Shown: in pieces, positions 33,389 through 46,193 of the stretch
Layout of the letters: each line of letters begins with the position of its first letter
How positions within the stretch are numbered: the stretch's first letter is position 1
NCBI GenBank assembly: GCA_037178625.1
Contig: JAWZXG010000056.1
Location: 1-56,580 of the forward strand
Source: Skeletonema tropicum
Lineage: Eukaryota > Bacillariophyta > Thalassiosirophyceae > Thalassiosirales > Thalassiosiraceae
DNA: 56,580 nt
Direction: 5' to 3'
Translations under genes and position numbers: made by a program
The notes under the pieces: model-generated
Database searches by the model: none
What the model was told of the DNA's origin: nothing
What the model saw: the letters and a program-made list of their open reading frames with translations, nothing else

Positions 33389-35947
33389 ACCAACTCAATG
33401 AAGCGAAGATCTCATTTTGTGTATGCTATGTCCGTGAATGCAATGATTGAGCTCATGGATGCTCGCTATTGCTATGATGATCAAGCAATACGGCGTGGAG
33501 GGCGTTTGATGATTCGAACATCGCAGCAGCAGTAAGAGTACAGCAACACACCCCCGCCCCGCCCTCTCGTTACGCAAATACAACAACCCCATCAATGGCA
33601 ATCACACCTTTTATCAAAAATGGGCCAAATCCGTCGGAACTGATGGCCAATTCCGTCCAAATCAACAGCGTGTTCACGAAGCATTCATCAAGGGAATGGA
33701 CGCTCACGTATCCAACCTAGCTCCAAATGAATGGCGCACTGGTCAATACCATCTAGTCCAACCCCCTCTCAACTCCACCGAACACCTATGGTACAATTGG
33801 CGAACCACAGTCGAACAGCAAGGGTGTCAAATGATCAATACAATCATGTTACGTGATCCACTCAACCATGCCATGTCGTTATATAAAATTATCAAGAATA
33901 AGAATGGAACGAGGGACGAATGGATGGATCATTTGGAATCTCCGGCTGGTACAGGCAAATGGTCGACCATTTTGGATTTTGTACTGTATAATATCAATGG
34001 ACCTGTAGGTCGAAATCCGTATTATGCTACCAAGGAAGAGAAGGTACAAAGAGGTATGGAATTGTTAGCACGTCATTTTGATGTGGTAAGTTTCAACAAT
34101 CATACCACTTCAAGGATCAAGTGTTGAGTTATACAGGGTGGAAGGACTTGCCCATGCCGCATATGAATGTGCACAAGAAACCAATTGAATTTACCAAGGG
34201 GGAGGTGGAGAAGTTGTACAAGTTGTTGGTGAAGAATGGAGATGTGGATTTTGCGGATGCGGTGAAGCAGAGGTATACTGGACATTTGTCGTATTTGTCA
34301 AATGTTTGATGTTTGTTTGATGCTAGATGTAGTGGTGGGAGATATTGTAGACGAGTAATGAAGTAGCGAGCGACAATCTAATGATGACTTTCTCTCTCTC
34401 TCTAGAGCATTACCATTACATACGATACCACCAATTCTATTCTATTCCATTTTATCTATTGTATTGGTTGGCCTTCAGATCTTCTCTACTACTCGGCCAA
34501 TCAAGACGATGAGTAGTGATTTGGAAAGCTGTCATTCTCATTGCGCTCTATCGATTGGTTGTATTGTAGTTTCAAAGTCAAGCCAAATACATATCAATCT
34601 TTTGTCAATCGACTCAAACTAAATCGACCCCTACATGGTAAGTACGTCGAGCCCCGAGCGAAGCCACATTCCAAATCGAATCGAATTTTCAAAAAGAGAA
34701 GAGTAACAACAAGACAACCATTGGAATCGTCATTTCAAGCTCTATCGATTAGTAGAATAAACGCAGCTCGTCCTCGCTCCCGCCTGCAGTCGCTCAAGAC
34801 ACTTCCACTGAATCCAAAATAATATACACTGACAATCGGCACCATCAATGATAGGTTGGCACGGACGCATCCAAACGCTTCGCTGAAGAACGACCACTAG
34901 GCACCGGCGTTTCCACCAACTGGCCTCGGCTACGCTCGGCATATTGTTGTTGCTTGGCTTGTGGTTGATTGTAGTATTTATGATTCAGAGGACTCCAACC
35001 ACAAGCCACAAACAAGCCTCATGCCGACGATACTATCGATACTGCTTCTGCTTGTGGTTGGAGGAGATGATGATGTTGCGCTGCTTGTGGTGTGGTTGGC
35101 TCTTGTGTATTTATTATTCACAAACTCCTCCAACTCCACCACAAGCAACTCCTCCAACCACACGCTGCGCAACATCATTGCCGACGAGGAGTTGCTGGTG
35201 TTGGAGTTGGAGTTAGAAGTACTACCAGTTGATGCTGCTTGTGGTTGGAGGAGGAGGACGATGATTGGTGTGAGGAATGAAGGTTGATTGTTATATTATA
35301 CTCATCGGTCGGCGAGTCATATATAGTGATGGTGCATGTGATGATATTGGACGTCATTCCTCATTCTGCTTATCTGTATTTGCGAGGGTGAGCGGTAGCG
35401 AGGCCGAGCTGTGATTATTATTGATTAATATAATATACATCGATATACGTCGTGCGTCGTGCCAACTGTCTGGAGCATAGCCCGCCGCATTAAAGTGGTC
35501 GCTTTTTATTTTTTATTAGTGGGCGGTCGGCCGAGCACCGTTTATACAGTTCGATTTTGTTGCATAAAGATGATACTAATCGATTATTATTCGGCTTGAA
35601 AAGACGATTCCAATGGTTGTCTTAATTCTGCCTGGAAAGTCGGATCTGGCCCTGTCGATGACTTCTCGACCCGTTTTTGACCTGATCGATTGCACCAAAG
35701 TCACCCAATCAGGTCGATTATACGCCAAATCGATAGAGCTCGATGAAAGCTTTCCAAAACGACACTTATCGCCGTCATTGGTCTACTAGAAGGAAAGATA
35801 CGACCGTTATCATCATTGTGAGCTGCTCAAGCAAGGTGAAGGTGAAGGTCAAAAATTCAAAAGTGAATGCCGGATTCTCAAATCAAGATGCCCGTCTCAA
35901 ATAACATACCGTCATCGCCATGCCATCAGTGCAGATATGGTAAGTAG
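33389..35947 (+). repeat. Tandem unit 14
   Basis: 2,559 bp by compensation: one C lost near 34104 inside the gene, one T gained near 35320 (GTCATATATAG). Confidence 0.97.
33696..34309 (+). pseudogene. Sulfotransferase-type copy, unit 14, one frameshift
   Basis: One C is missing near 34104 (CATACCACTT for CATACCCACTT), which ends the frame at residue 143 instead of 204. The downstream sequence is consensus. Confidence 0.75.
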
Positions 35948-38514
35948 ACCAACTCAATGAAGCGAAGATCTCATTTTGTGTATGCTATGTCCGTGAATGC
36001 AATGATTGAGCTCATGGATGCTCGCTATTGCTATGATGATCAAGCAATACGGCGTGGAGGGCGTTTGATGATTCGAACATCGCAGCAGCAGTAAGAGTAC
36101 AGCAACACACCCCCGCCCCGCCCTCTCGTTACGCAAATACAACAACCCCATCAATGGCAATCACACCTTTTATCAAAAATGGGCCAAATCCGTCGGAACT
36201 GATGGCCAATTCCGTCCAAATCAACAGCGTGTTCACGAAGCATTCATCAAGGGAATGGACGCTCACGTATCCAACCTAGCTCCAAATGAATGGCGCACTG
36301 GTCAATACCATCTAGTCCAACCCCCTCTCAACTCCACCGAACACCTATGGTACAATTGGCGAACCACAGTCGAACAGCAAGGGTGTCAAATGATCAATAC
36401 AATCATGTTACGTGATCCACTCAACCATGCCATGTCGTTATATAAAATTATCAAGAATAAGAATGGAACGAGGGACGAATGGATGGATCATTTGGAATCT
36501 CCGGCTGGTACAGGCAAATGGTCGACCATTTTGGATTTTGTACTGTATAATATCAATGGACCTGTAGGTCGAAATCCGTATTATGCTACCAAGGAAGAGA
36601 AGGTACAAAGAGGTATGGAATTGTTAGCACGTCATTTTGATGTGGTAAGTTTCAACAATCATACCCACTTCAAGGATCAAGTGTTGAGTTATACAGGGTG
36701 AAGGACTTGCCCATGCCGCATATGAATGTGCACAAGAAACCAATTGAATTTACCAAGGGGGAGGTGGAGAAGTTGTACAAGTTGTTGGTGAAGAATGGAG
36801 ATGTGGATTTTGCGGATGCGGTGAAGCAGAGGTATACTGGACATTTGTCGTATTTGTCAAATGTTTGATGTTTGTTTGATGCTAGATGTAGTGGTGGGAG
36901 ATATTGTAGACGAGTAATGAAGTAGCGAGCGACAATCTAATGATGACTTTCTCTCTCTCTCTAGAGCATTACCATTACATACGATACCACCAATTCTATT
37001 CTATTCCATTTTATCTATTGTATTGGTTGGCCTTCAGATCTTCTCTACTACTCGGCCAATCAAGACGATGAGTAGTGATTTGGAAAGCTGTCATTCTCAT
37101 TGCGCTCTATCGATTGGTTGTATTGTAGTTTCAAAGTCAAGCCAAATACATATCAATCTTTTGTCAATCGACTCAAACTAAATCGACCACCTACATGGTA
37201 AGTACGTCGATGGTAAGCCCCGAGCCCGAAGCCACATTCCAAATCGAATCGAATTTTCAAAAAGAGAAGAGTAACAACAAGACAACCATTGGAATCGTCA
37301 TTTCAAGCTCTATCGATTAGTAGAATAAACGCAGCTCGTCCTCGCTCCCGCCTGCAGTCGCTCAAGACACTTCCACTGAATCCAAAATAATATACACTGA
37401 CAATCGGCACCATCAATGATAGGTTGGCACGGACGCATCCAAACGCTTCGCTGAAGAACGACCACTAGGCACCGGCGTTTCCACCAACTGGCCTCGGCTA
37501 CGCTCGGCATATTGTTGTTGCTTGGCTTGTGGTTGATTGTAGTATTTATGATTCAGAGGACTCCAACCACAAGCCACAAACAAGCCTCATGCCGACGATA
37601 CTATCGATACTGCTTCTGCTTGTGGTTGGAGGAGATGATGATGTTGCGCTGCTTGTGGTGTGGTTGGCTCTTGTGTATTTATTATTCACAAACTCCTCCA
37701 ACTCCACCACAAGCAACTCCTCCAACCACACGCTGCGCAACATCATTGCCGACGAGGAGTTGCTGGTGTTGGAGTTGGAGTTAGAAGTACTACCAGTTGA
37801 TGCTGCTTGTGGTTGGAGGAGGAGGACGATGATTGGTGTGAGGAATGAAGGTTGATTGTTATATTATACTCATCGGTCGGCGAGTCAATATAGTGATGGT
37901 GCATGTGATGATATTGGACGTCATTCCTCATTCTGCTTATCTGTATTTGCGAGGGTGAGCGGTAGCGAGGCCGAGCTGTGATTATTATTGATTAATATAA
38001 TATACATCGATATACGTCGTGCGTCGTGCCAACTGTCTGGAGCATAGCCCGCCGCATTAAAGTGGTCGCTTTTTATTTTTTATTAGTGGGCGGTCGGCCG
38101 AGCACCGTTTATACAGTTCGATTTTGTTGCATAAAGATGATACTAATCGATTATTATTCGGCTTGAAAAGACGATTCCAATGGTTGTCTTAATTCTGCCT
38201 GGAAAGTCGGATCTGGCCCTGTCGATGACTTCTCGACCCGTTTTTGACCTGATCGATTGCACCAAAGTCACCCAATCAGGTCGATTATACGCCAAATCGA
38301 TAGAGCTCGATGAAAGCTTTCCAAAACGACACTTATCGCCGTCATTGGTCTACTAGAAGGAAAGATACGACCGTTATCATCATTGTGAGCTGCTCAAGCA
38401 AGGTGAAGGTGAAGGTCAAAAATTCAAAAGTGAATGCCGGATTCTCAAATCAAGATGCCCGTCTCAAATAACATACCGTCATCGCCATGCCATCAGTGCA
38501 GATATGGTAAGTAG
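35948..38514 (+). repeat. Tandem unit 15, with a local 9-bp rearrangement
   Basis: 2,567 bp. One G is lost near 36700. Around 37187-37230 there is a net gain of 9 bp, including a second ATGGTAAG next to the original donor-like site. Confidence 0.97.
36255..36868 (+). pseudogene. Sulfotransferase-type copy, unit 15, one frameshift
   Basis: One G is missing near 36700 (GGGTGAAGG for GGGTGGAAGG), which creates an immediate TGA after residue 148 and removes the NVH motif and the C-terminal helix. Confidence 0.75.
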
Positions 38515-41073
38515 ACCAACTCAATGAAGCGAAGATCTCATTTTGTGTATGCTATGTCCGTGAATGCAATGATTGAGCTCATGGATGCTCGCTATTGCTA
38601 TGATGATCAAGCAATACGGCGTGGAGGGCGTTTGATGATTCGAACATCGCAGCAGCAGTAAGAGTACAGCAACACACCCCGCCCCGCCCTCTCGTTACGC
38701 AAATACAACAACCCCATCAATGGCAATCACACCTTTTATCAAAAATGGGCCAAATCCGTCGGAACTGATGGCCAATTCCGTCCAAATCAAACAGCGTGTT
38801 CACGAAGCATTCATCAAGGGAATGGACGCTCACGTATCCAACCTAGCTCCAAATGAATGGCGCACTGGTCAATACCATCTAGTCCAACCCCCTCTCAACT
38901 CCACCGAACACCTATGGTACAATTGGCGAACCACAGTCGAACAGCAAGGGTGTCAAATGATCAATACAATCATGTTACGTGATCCACTCAACCATGCCAT
39001 GTCGTTATATAAAATTATCAAGAATAAGAATGGAACGAGGGACGAATGGATGGATCATTTGGAATCTCCGGCTGGTACAGGCAAATGGTCGACCATTTTG
39101 GATTTTGTACTGTATAATATCAATGGACCTGTAGGTCGAAATCCGTATTATGCTACCAAGGAAGAGAAGGTACAAAGAGGTATGGAATTGTTAGCACGTC
39201 ATTTTGATGTGGTAAGTTTCAACAATCATACCCACTTCAAGGATCAAGTGTTGAGTTATACAGGGTGGAAGGACTTGCCCATGCCGCATATGAATGTGCA
39301 CAAGAAACCAATTGAATTTACCAAGGGGGAGGTGGAGAAGTTGTACAAGTTGTTGGTGAAGAATGGAGATGTGGATTTTGCGGATGCGGTGAAGCAGAGG
39401 TATACTGGACATTTGTCGTATTTGTCAAATGTTTGATGTTTGTTTGATGCTAGATGTAGTGGTGGGAGATATTGTAGACGAGTAATGAAGTAGCGAGCGA
39501 CAATCTAATGATGACTTTCTCTCTCTCTCTAGAGCATTACCATTACATACGATACCACCAATTCTATTCTATTCCATTTTATCTATTGTATTGGTTGGCC
39601 TTCAGATCTTCTCTACTACTCGGCCAATCAAGACGATGAGTAGTGATTTGGAAAGCTGTCATTCTCATTGCGCTCTATCGATTGGTTGTATTGTAGTTTC
39701 AAAGTCAAGCCAAATACATATCAATCTTTTGTCAATCGACTCAAACTAAATCGACCCCTACATGGTAAGTACGTCGAGCCCCGAGCGAAGCCACATTCCA
39801 AATCGAATCGAATTTTCAAAAAGAGAAGAGTAACAACAAGACAACCATTGGAATCGTCATTTCAAGCTCTATCGATTAGTAGAATAAACGCAGCTCGTCC
39901 TCGCTCCCGCCTGCAGTCGCTCAAGACACTTCCACTGAATCCAAAATAATATACACTGACAATCGGCACCATCAATGATAGGTTGGCACGGACGCATCCA
40001 AACGCTTCGCTGAAGAACGACCACTAGGCACCGGCGTTTCCACCAACTGGCCTCGGCTACGCTCGGCATATTGTTGTTGCTTGGCTTGTGGTTGATTGTA
40101 GTATTTATGATTCAGAGGACTCCAACCACAAGCCACAAACAAGCCTCATGCCGACGATACTATCGATACTGCTTCTGCTTGTGGTTGGAGGAGATGATGA
40201 TGTTGCGCTGCTTGTGGTGTGGTTGGCTCTTGTGTATTTATTATTCACAAACTCCTCCAACTCCACCACAAGCAACTCCTCCAACCACACGCTGCGCAAC
40301 ATCATTGCCGACGAGGAGTTGCTGGTGTTGGAGTTGGAGTTAGAAGTACTACCAGTTGATGCTGCTTGTGGTTGGAGGAGGAGGACGATGATTGGTGTGA
40401 GGAATGAAGGTTGATTGTTATATTATACTCATCGGTCGGCGAGTCAATATAGTGATGGTGCATGTGATGATATTGGACGTCATTCCTCATTCTGCTTATC
40501 TGTATTTGCGAGGGTGAGCGGTAGCGAGGCCGAGCTGTGATTATTATTGATTAATATAATATACATCGATATACGTCGTGCGTCGTGCCAACTGTCTGGA
40601 GCATAGCCCGCCGCATTAAAGTGGTCGCTTTTTATTTTTTATTAGTGGGCGGTCGGCCGAGCACCGTTTATACAGTTCGATTTTGTTGCATAAAGATGAT
40701 ACTAATCGATTATTATTCGGCTTGAAAAGACGATTCCAATGGTTGTCTTAATTCTGCCTGGAAAGTCGGATCTGGCCCTGTCGATGACTTCTCGACCCGT
40801 TTTTGACCTGATCGATTGCACCAAAGTCACCCAATCAGGTCGATTATACGCCAAATCGATAGAGCTCGATGAAAGCTTTCCAAAACGACACTTATCGCCG
40901 TCATTGGTCTACTAGAAGGAAAGATACGACCGTTATCATCATTGTGAGCTGCTCAAGCAAGGTGAAGGTGAAGGTCAAAAATTCAAAAGTGAATGCCGGA
41001 TTCTCAAATCAAGATGCCCGTCTCAAATAACATACCGTCATCGCCATGCCATCAGTGCAGATATGGTAAGTAG
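38515..41073 (+). repeat. Tandem unit 16
   Basis: 2,559 bp by compensation: one C lost from the C run near 38677, one A gained near 38790, as in unit 12. Confidence 0.97.
38822..39436 (+). CDS. Sulfotransferase-type protein, unit 16 (intact 204-aa frame)
   Basis: Intact core. The same extra A as in unit 12 (near 38790) makes the upstream frame open from ATG 38720 as a 238-aa alternative. Confidence 0.78.
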   Translation: MDAHVSNLAPNEWRTGQYHLVQPPLNSTEHLWYNWRTTVEQQGCQMINTIMLRDPLNHAMSLYKIIKNKNGTRDEWMDHLESPAGTGKWSTILDFVLYNINGPVGRNPYYATKEEKVQRGMELLARHFDVVSFNNHTHFKDQVLSYTGWKDLPMPHMNVHKKPIEFTKGEVEKLYKLLVKNGDVDFADAVKQRYTGHLSYLSNV

Positions 41074-43634
41074 ACCAACTCAATGAAGCGAAGATCTCAT
41101 TTTGTGTATGCTATGTCCGTGAATGCAATGATTGAGCTCATGGATGCTCGCTATTGCTATGATGATCAAGCAATACGGCGTGGAGGGCGTTTGATGATTC
41201 GAACATCGCAGCAGCAGTAAGAGTACAGCAACACACCCCCGCCCCGCCCTCTCGTTACGCAAATACAACAACCCCATCAATGGCAATCACACCTTTTATC
41301 AAAAATGGGCCAAATCCGTCGGAACTGATGGCCAATTCCGTCCAAATCAACAGCGTGTTCACGAAGCATTCATCAAGGGAATGGACGCTCACGTATCCAA
41401 CCTAGCTCCAAATGAATGGCGCACTGGTCAATACCATCTAGTCCAACCCCCTCTCAACTCCACCGAACACCTATGGTACAATTGGCGAACCACAGTCGAA
41501 CAGCAAGGGTGTCAAATGATCAATACAATCATGTTACGTGATCCACTCAACCATGCCATGTCGTTATATAAAAATTATCAAGAATAAGAATGGAACGAGG
41601 GACGAATGGATGGATCATTTGGAATCTCCGGCTGGTACAGGCAAATGGTCGACCATTTTGGATTTTGTACTGTATAATATCAATGGACCTGTAGGTCGAA
41701 ATCCGTATTATGCTACCAAGGAAGAGAAGGTACAAAGAGGTATGGAATTGTTAGCACGTCATTTTGATGTGGTAAGTTTCAACAATCATACCCACTTCAA
41801 GGATCAAGTGTTGAGTTATACAGGGTGGAAGGACTTGCCCATGCCGCATATGAATGTGCACAAGAAACCAATTGAATTTACCAAGGGGGAGGTGGAGAAG
41901 TTGTACAAGTTGTTGGTGAAGAATGGAGATGTGGATTTTGCGGATGCGGTGAAGCAGAGGTATACTGGACATTTGTCGTATTTGTCAAATGTTTGATGTT
42001 TGTTTGATGCTAGATGTAGTGGTGGGAGATATTGTAGACGAGTAATGAAGTAGCGAGCGACAATCTAATGATGACTTTCTCTCTCTCTCTAGAGCATTAC
42101 CATTACATACGATACCACCAATTCTATTCTATTCCATTTTATCTATTGTATTGGTTGGCCTTCAGATCTTCTCTACTACTCGGCCAATCAAGACGATGAG
42201 TAGTGATTTGGAAAGCTGTCATTCTCATTGCGCTCTATCGATTGGTTGTATTGTAGTTTCAAAGTCAAGCCAAATACATATCAATCTTTTGTCAATCGAC
42301 TCAAACTAAATCGACCCCTACATGGTAAGTACGTCGAGCCCCGAGCGAAGCCACATTCCAAATCGAATCGAATTTTCAAAAAGAGAAGAGTAACAACAAG
42401 ACAACCATTGGAATCGTCATTTCAAGCTCTATCGATTAGTAGAATAAAACGCAGCTCGTCCTCGCTCCCGCCTGCAGTCGCTCAAGACACTTCCACTGAA
42501 TCCAAAATAATATACACTGACAATCGGCACCATCAATGATAGGTTGGCACGGACGCATCCAAACGCTTCGCTGAAGAACGACCACTAGGCACCGGCGTTT
42601 CCACCAACTGGCCTCGGCTACGCTCGGCATATTGTTGTTGCTTGGCTTGTGGTTGATTGTAGTATTTATGATTCAGAGGACTCCAACCACAAGCCACAAA
42701 CAAGCCTCATGCCGACGATACTATCGATACTGCTTCTGCTTGTGGTTGGAGGAGATGATGATGTTGCGCTGCTTGTGGTGTGGTTGGCTCTTGTGTATTT
42801 ATTATTCACAAACTCCTCCAACTCCACCACAAGCAACTCCTCCAACCACACGCTGCGCAACATCATTGCCGACGAGGAGTTGCTGGTGTTGGAGTTGGAG
42901 TTAGAAGTACTACCAGTTGATGCTGCTTGTGGTTGGAGGAGGAGGACGATGATTGGTGTGAGGAATGAAGGTTGATTGTTATATTATACTCATCGGTCGG
43001 CGAGTCAATATAGTGATGGTGCATGTGATGATATTGGACGTCATTCCTCATTCTGCTTATCTGTATTTGCGAGGGTGAGCGGTAGCGAGGCCGAGCTGTG
43101 ATTATTATTGATTAATATAATATACATCGATATACGTCGTGCGTCGTGCCAACTGTCTGGAGCATAGCCCGCCGCATTAAAGTGGTCGCTTTTTATTTTT
43201 TATTAGTGGGCGGTCGGCCGAGCACCGTTTATACAGTTCGATTTTGTTGCATAAAGATGATACTAATCGATTATTATTCGGCTTGAAAAGACGATTCCAA
43301 TGGTTGTCTTAATTCTGCCTGGAAAGTCGGATCTGGCCCTGTCGATGACTTCTCGACCCGTTTTTGACCTGATCGATTGCACCAAAGTCACCCAATCAGG
43401 TCGATTATACGCCAAATCGATAGAGCTCGATGAAAGCTTTCCAAAACGACACTTATCGCCGTCATTGGTCTACTAGAAGGAAAGATACGACCGTTATCAT
43501 CATTGTGAGCTGCTCAAGCAAGGTGAAGGTGAAGGTCAAAAATTCAAAAGTGAATGCCGGATTCTCAAATCAAGATGCCCGTCTCAAATAACATACCGTC
43601 ATCGCCATGCCATCAGTGCAGATATGGTAAGTAG
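41074..43634 (+). repeat. Tandem unit 17
   Basis: 2,561 bp. Extra A near 41571, as in unit 13, and extra A near 42447 (AATAAAACGC, also seen in unit 11). Confidence 0.97.
41381..41996 (+). pseudogene. Sulfotransferase-type copy, unit 17, one frameshift
   Basis: Extra A near 41571 after residue 64, identical to the change in unit 13. All other codons match. Confidence 0.75.
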
Positions 43635-46193
43635 ACCAACTCAATGAAGCGAAGATCTCATTTTGTGTATGCTATGTCCGTGAATGCAATGATTGAGCTC
43701 ATGGATGCTCGCTATTGCTATGATGATCAAGCAATACGGCGTGGAGGGCGTTTGATGATTCGAACATCGCAGCAGCAGTAAGAGTACAGCAACACACCCC
43801 CGCCCCGCCCTCTCGTTACGCAAATACAACAACCCCATCAATGGCAATCACACCTTTTATCAAAAATGGGCCAAATCCGTCGGAACTGATGGCCAATTCC
43901 GTCCAAATCAACAGCGTGTTCACGAAGCATTCATCAAGGGAATGGACGCTCACGTATCCAACCTAGCTCCAAATGAATGGCGCACTGGTCAATACCATCT
44001 AGTCCAACCCCCTCTCAACTCCACCGAACACCTATGGTACAATTGGCGAACCACAGTCGAACAGCAAGGGTGTCAAATGATCAATACAATCATGTTACGT
44101 GATCCACTCAACCATGCCATGTCGTTATATAAAATTATCAAGAATAAGAATGGAACGAGGGACGAATGGATGGATCATTTGGAATCTCCGGCTGGTACAG
44201 GCAAATGGTCGACCATTTTGGATTTTGTACTGTATAATATCAATGGACCTGTAGGTCGAAATCCGTATTATGCTACCAAGGAAGAGAAGGTACAAAGAGG
44301 TATGGAATTGTTAGCACGTCATTTTGATGTGGTAAGTTTCAACAATCATACCCACTTCAAGGATCAAGTGTTGAGTTATACAGGGTGGAAGGACTTGCCC
44401 ATGCCGCATATGAATGTGCACAAGAAACCAATTGAATTTACCAAGGGGGAGGTGGAGAAGTTGTACAAGTTGTTGGTGAAGAATGGAGATGTGGATTTTG
44501 CGGATGCGGTGAAGCAGAGGTATACTGGACATTTGTCGTATTTGTCAAATGTTGATGTTTGTTTGATGCTAGATGTAGTGGTGGGAGATATTGTAGACGA
44601 GTAATGAAGTAGCGAGCGACAATCTAATGATGACTTTCTCTCTCTCTCTAGAGCATTACCATTACATACGATACCACCAATTCTATTCTATTCCATTTTA
44701 TCTATTGTATTGGTTGGCCTTCAGATCTTCTCTACTACTCGGCCAATCAAGACGATGAGTAGTGATTTGGAAAGCTGTCATTCTCATTGCGCTCTATCGA
44801 TTGGTTGTATTGTAGTTTCAAAGTCAAGCCAAATACATATCAATCTTTTGTCAATCGACTCAAACTAAATCGACCCCTACATGGTAAGTACGTCGAGCCC
44901 CGAGCGAAGCCACATTCCAAATCGAATCGAATTTTCAAAAAGAGAAGAGTAACAACAAGACAACCATTGGAATCGTCATTTCAAGCTCTATCGATTAGTA
45001 GAATAAACGCAGCTCGTCCTCGCTCCCGCCTGCAGTCGCTCAAGACACTTCCACTGAATCCAAAATAATATACACTGACAATCGGCACCATCAATGATAG
45101 GTTGGCACGGACGCATCCAAACGCTTCGCTGAAGAACGACCACTAGGCACCGGCGTTTCCACCAACTGGCCTCGGCTACGCTCGGCATATTGTTGTTGCT
45201 TGGCTTGTGGTTGATTGTAGTATTTATGATTCAGAGGACTCCAACCACAAGCCACAAACAAGCCTCATGCCGACGATACTATCGATACTGCTTCTGCTTG
45301 TGGTTGGAGGAGATGATGATGTTGCGCTGCTTGTGGTGTGGTTGGCTCTTGTGTATTTATTATTCACAAACTCCTCCAAACTCCACCACAAGCAACTCCT
45401 CCAACCACACGCTGCGCAACATCATTGCCGACGAGGAGTTGCTGGTGTTGGAGTTGGAGTTAGAAGTACTACCAGTTGATGCTGCTTGTGGTTGGAGGAG
45501 GAGGACGATGATTGGTGTGAGGAATGAAGGTTGATTGTTATATTATACTCATCGGTCGGCGAGTCAATATAGTGATGGTGCATGTGATGATATTGGACGT
45601 CATTCCTCATTCTGCTTATCTGTATTTGCGAGGGTGAGCGGTAGCGAGGCCGAGCTGTGATTATTATTGATTAATATAATATACATCGATATACGTCGTG
45701 CGTCGTGCCAACTGTCTGGAGCATAGCCCGCCGCATTAAAGTGGTCGCTTTTTATTTTTTATTAGTGGGCGGTCGGCCGAGCACCGTTTATACAGTTCGA
45801 TTTTGTTGCATAAAGATGATACTAATCGATTATTATTCGGCTTGAAAAGACGATTCCAATGGTTGTCTTAATTCTGCCTGGAAAGTCGGATCTGGCCCTG
45901 TCGATGACTTCTCGACCCGTTTTTGACCTGATCGATTGCACCAAAGTCACCCAATCAGGTCGATTATACGCCAAATCGATAGAGCTCGATGAAAGCTTTC
46001 CAAAACGACACTTATCGCCGTCATTGGTCTACTAGAAGGAAAGATACGACCGTTATCATCATTGTGAGCTGCTCAAGCAAGGTGAAGGTGAAGGTCAAAA
46101 ATTCAAAAGTGAATGCCGGATTCTCAAATCAAGATGCCCGTCTCAAATAACATACCGTCATCGCCATGCCATCAGTGCAGATATGGTAAGTAG
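43635..46193 (+). repeat. Tandem unit 18
   Basis: 2,559 bp by compensation: one T lost at the sulfotransferase stop codon near 44551, one A gained near 45379. Confidence 0.97.
43942..44604 (+). CDS. Sulfotransferase-type protein, unit 18, stop lost (220 aa)
   Basis: One T is lost in the run before the stop (AATGTTGATG for AATGTTTGATG). All 204 residues are kept and the frame runs 16 residues further (DVCLMLDVVVGDIVDE) to TAA. The catalytic core is unaffected. It may be a homopolymer error. Confidence 0.75.
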   Translation: MDAHVSNLAPNEWRTGQYHLVQPPLNSTEHLWYNWRTTVEQQGCQMINTIMLRDPLNHAMSLYKIIKNKNGTRDEWMDHLESPAGTGKWSTILDFVLYNINGPVGRNPYYATKEEKVQRGMELLARHFDVVSFNNHTHFKDQVLSYTGWKDLPMPHMNVHKKPIEFTKGEVEKLYKLLVKNGDVDFADAVKQRYTGHLSYLSNVDVCLMLDVVVGDIVDE

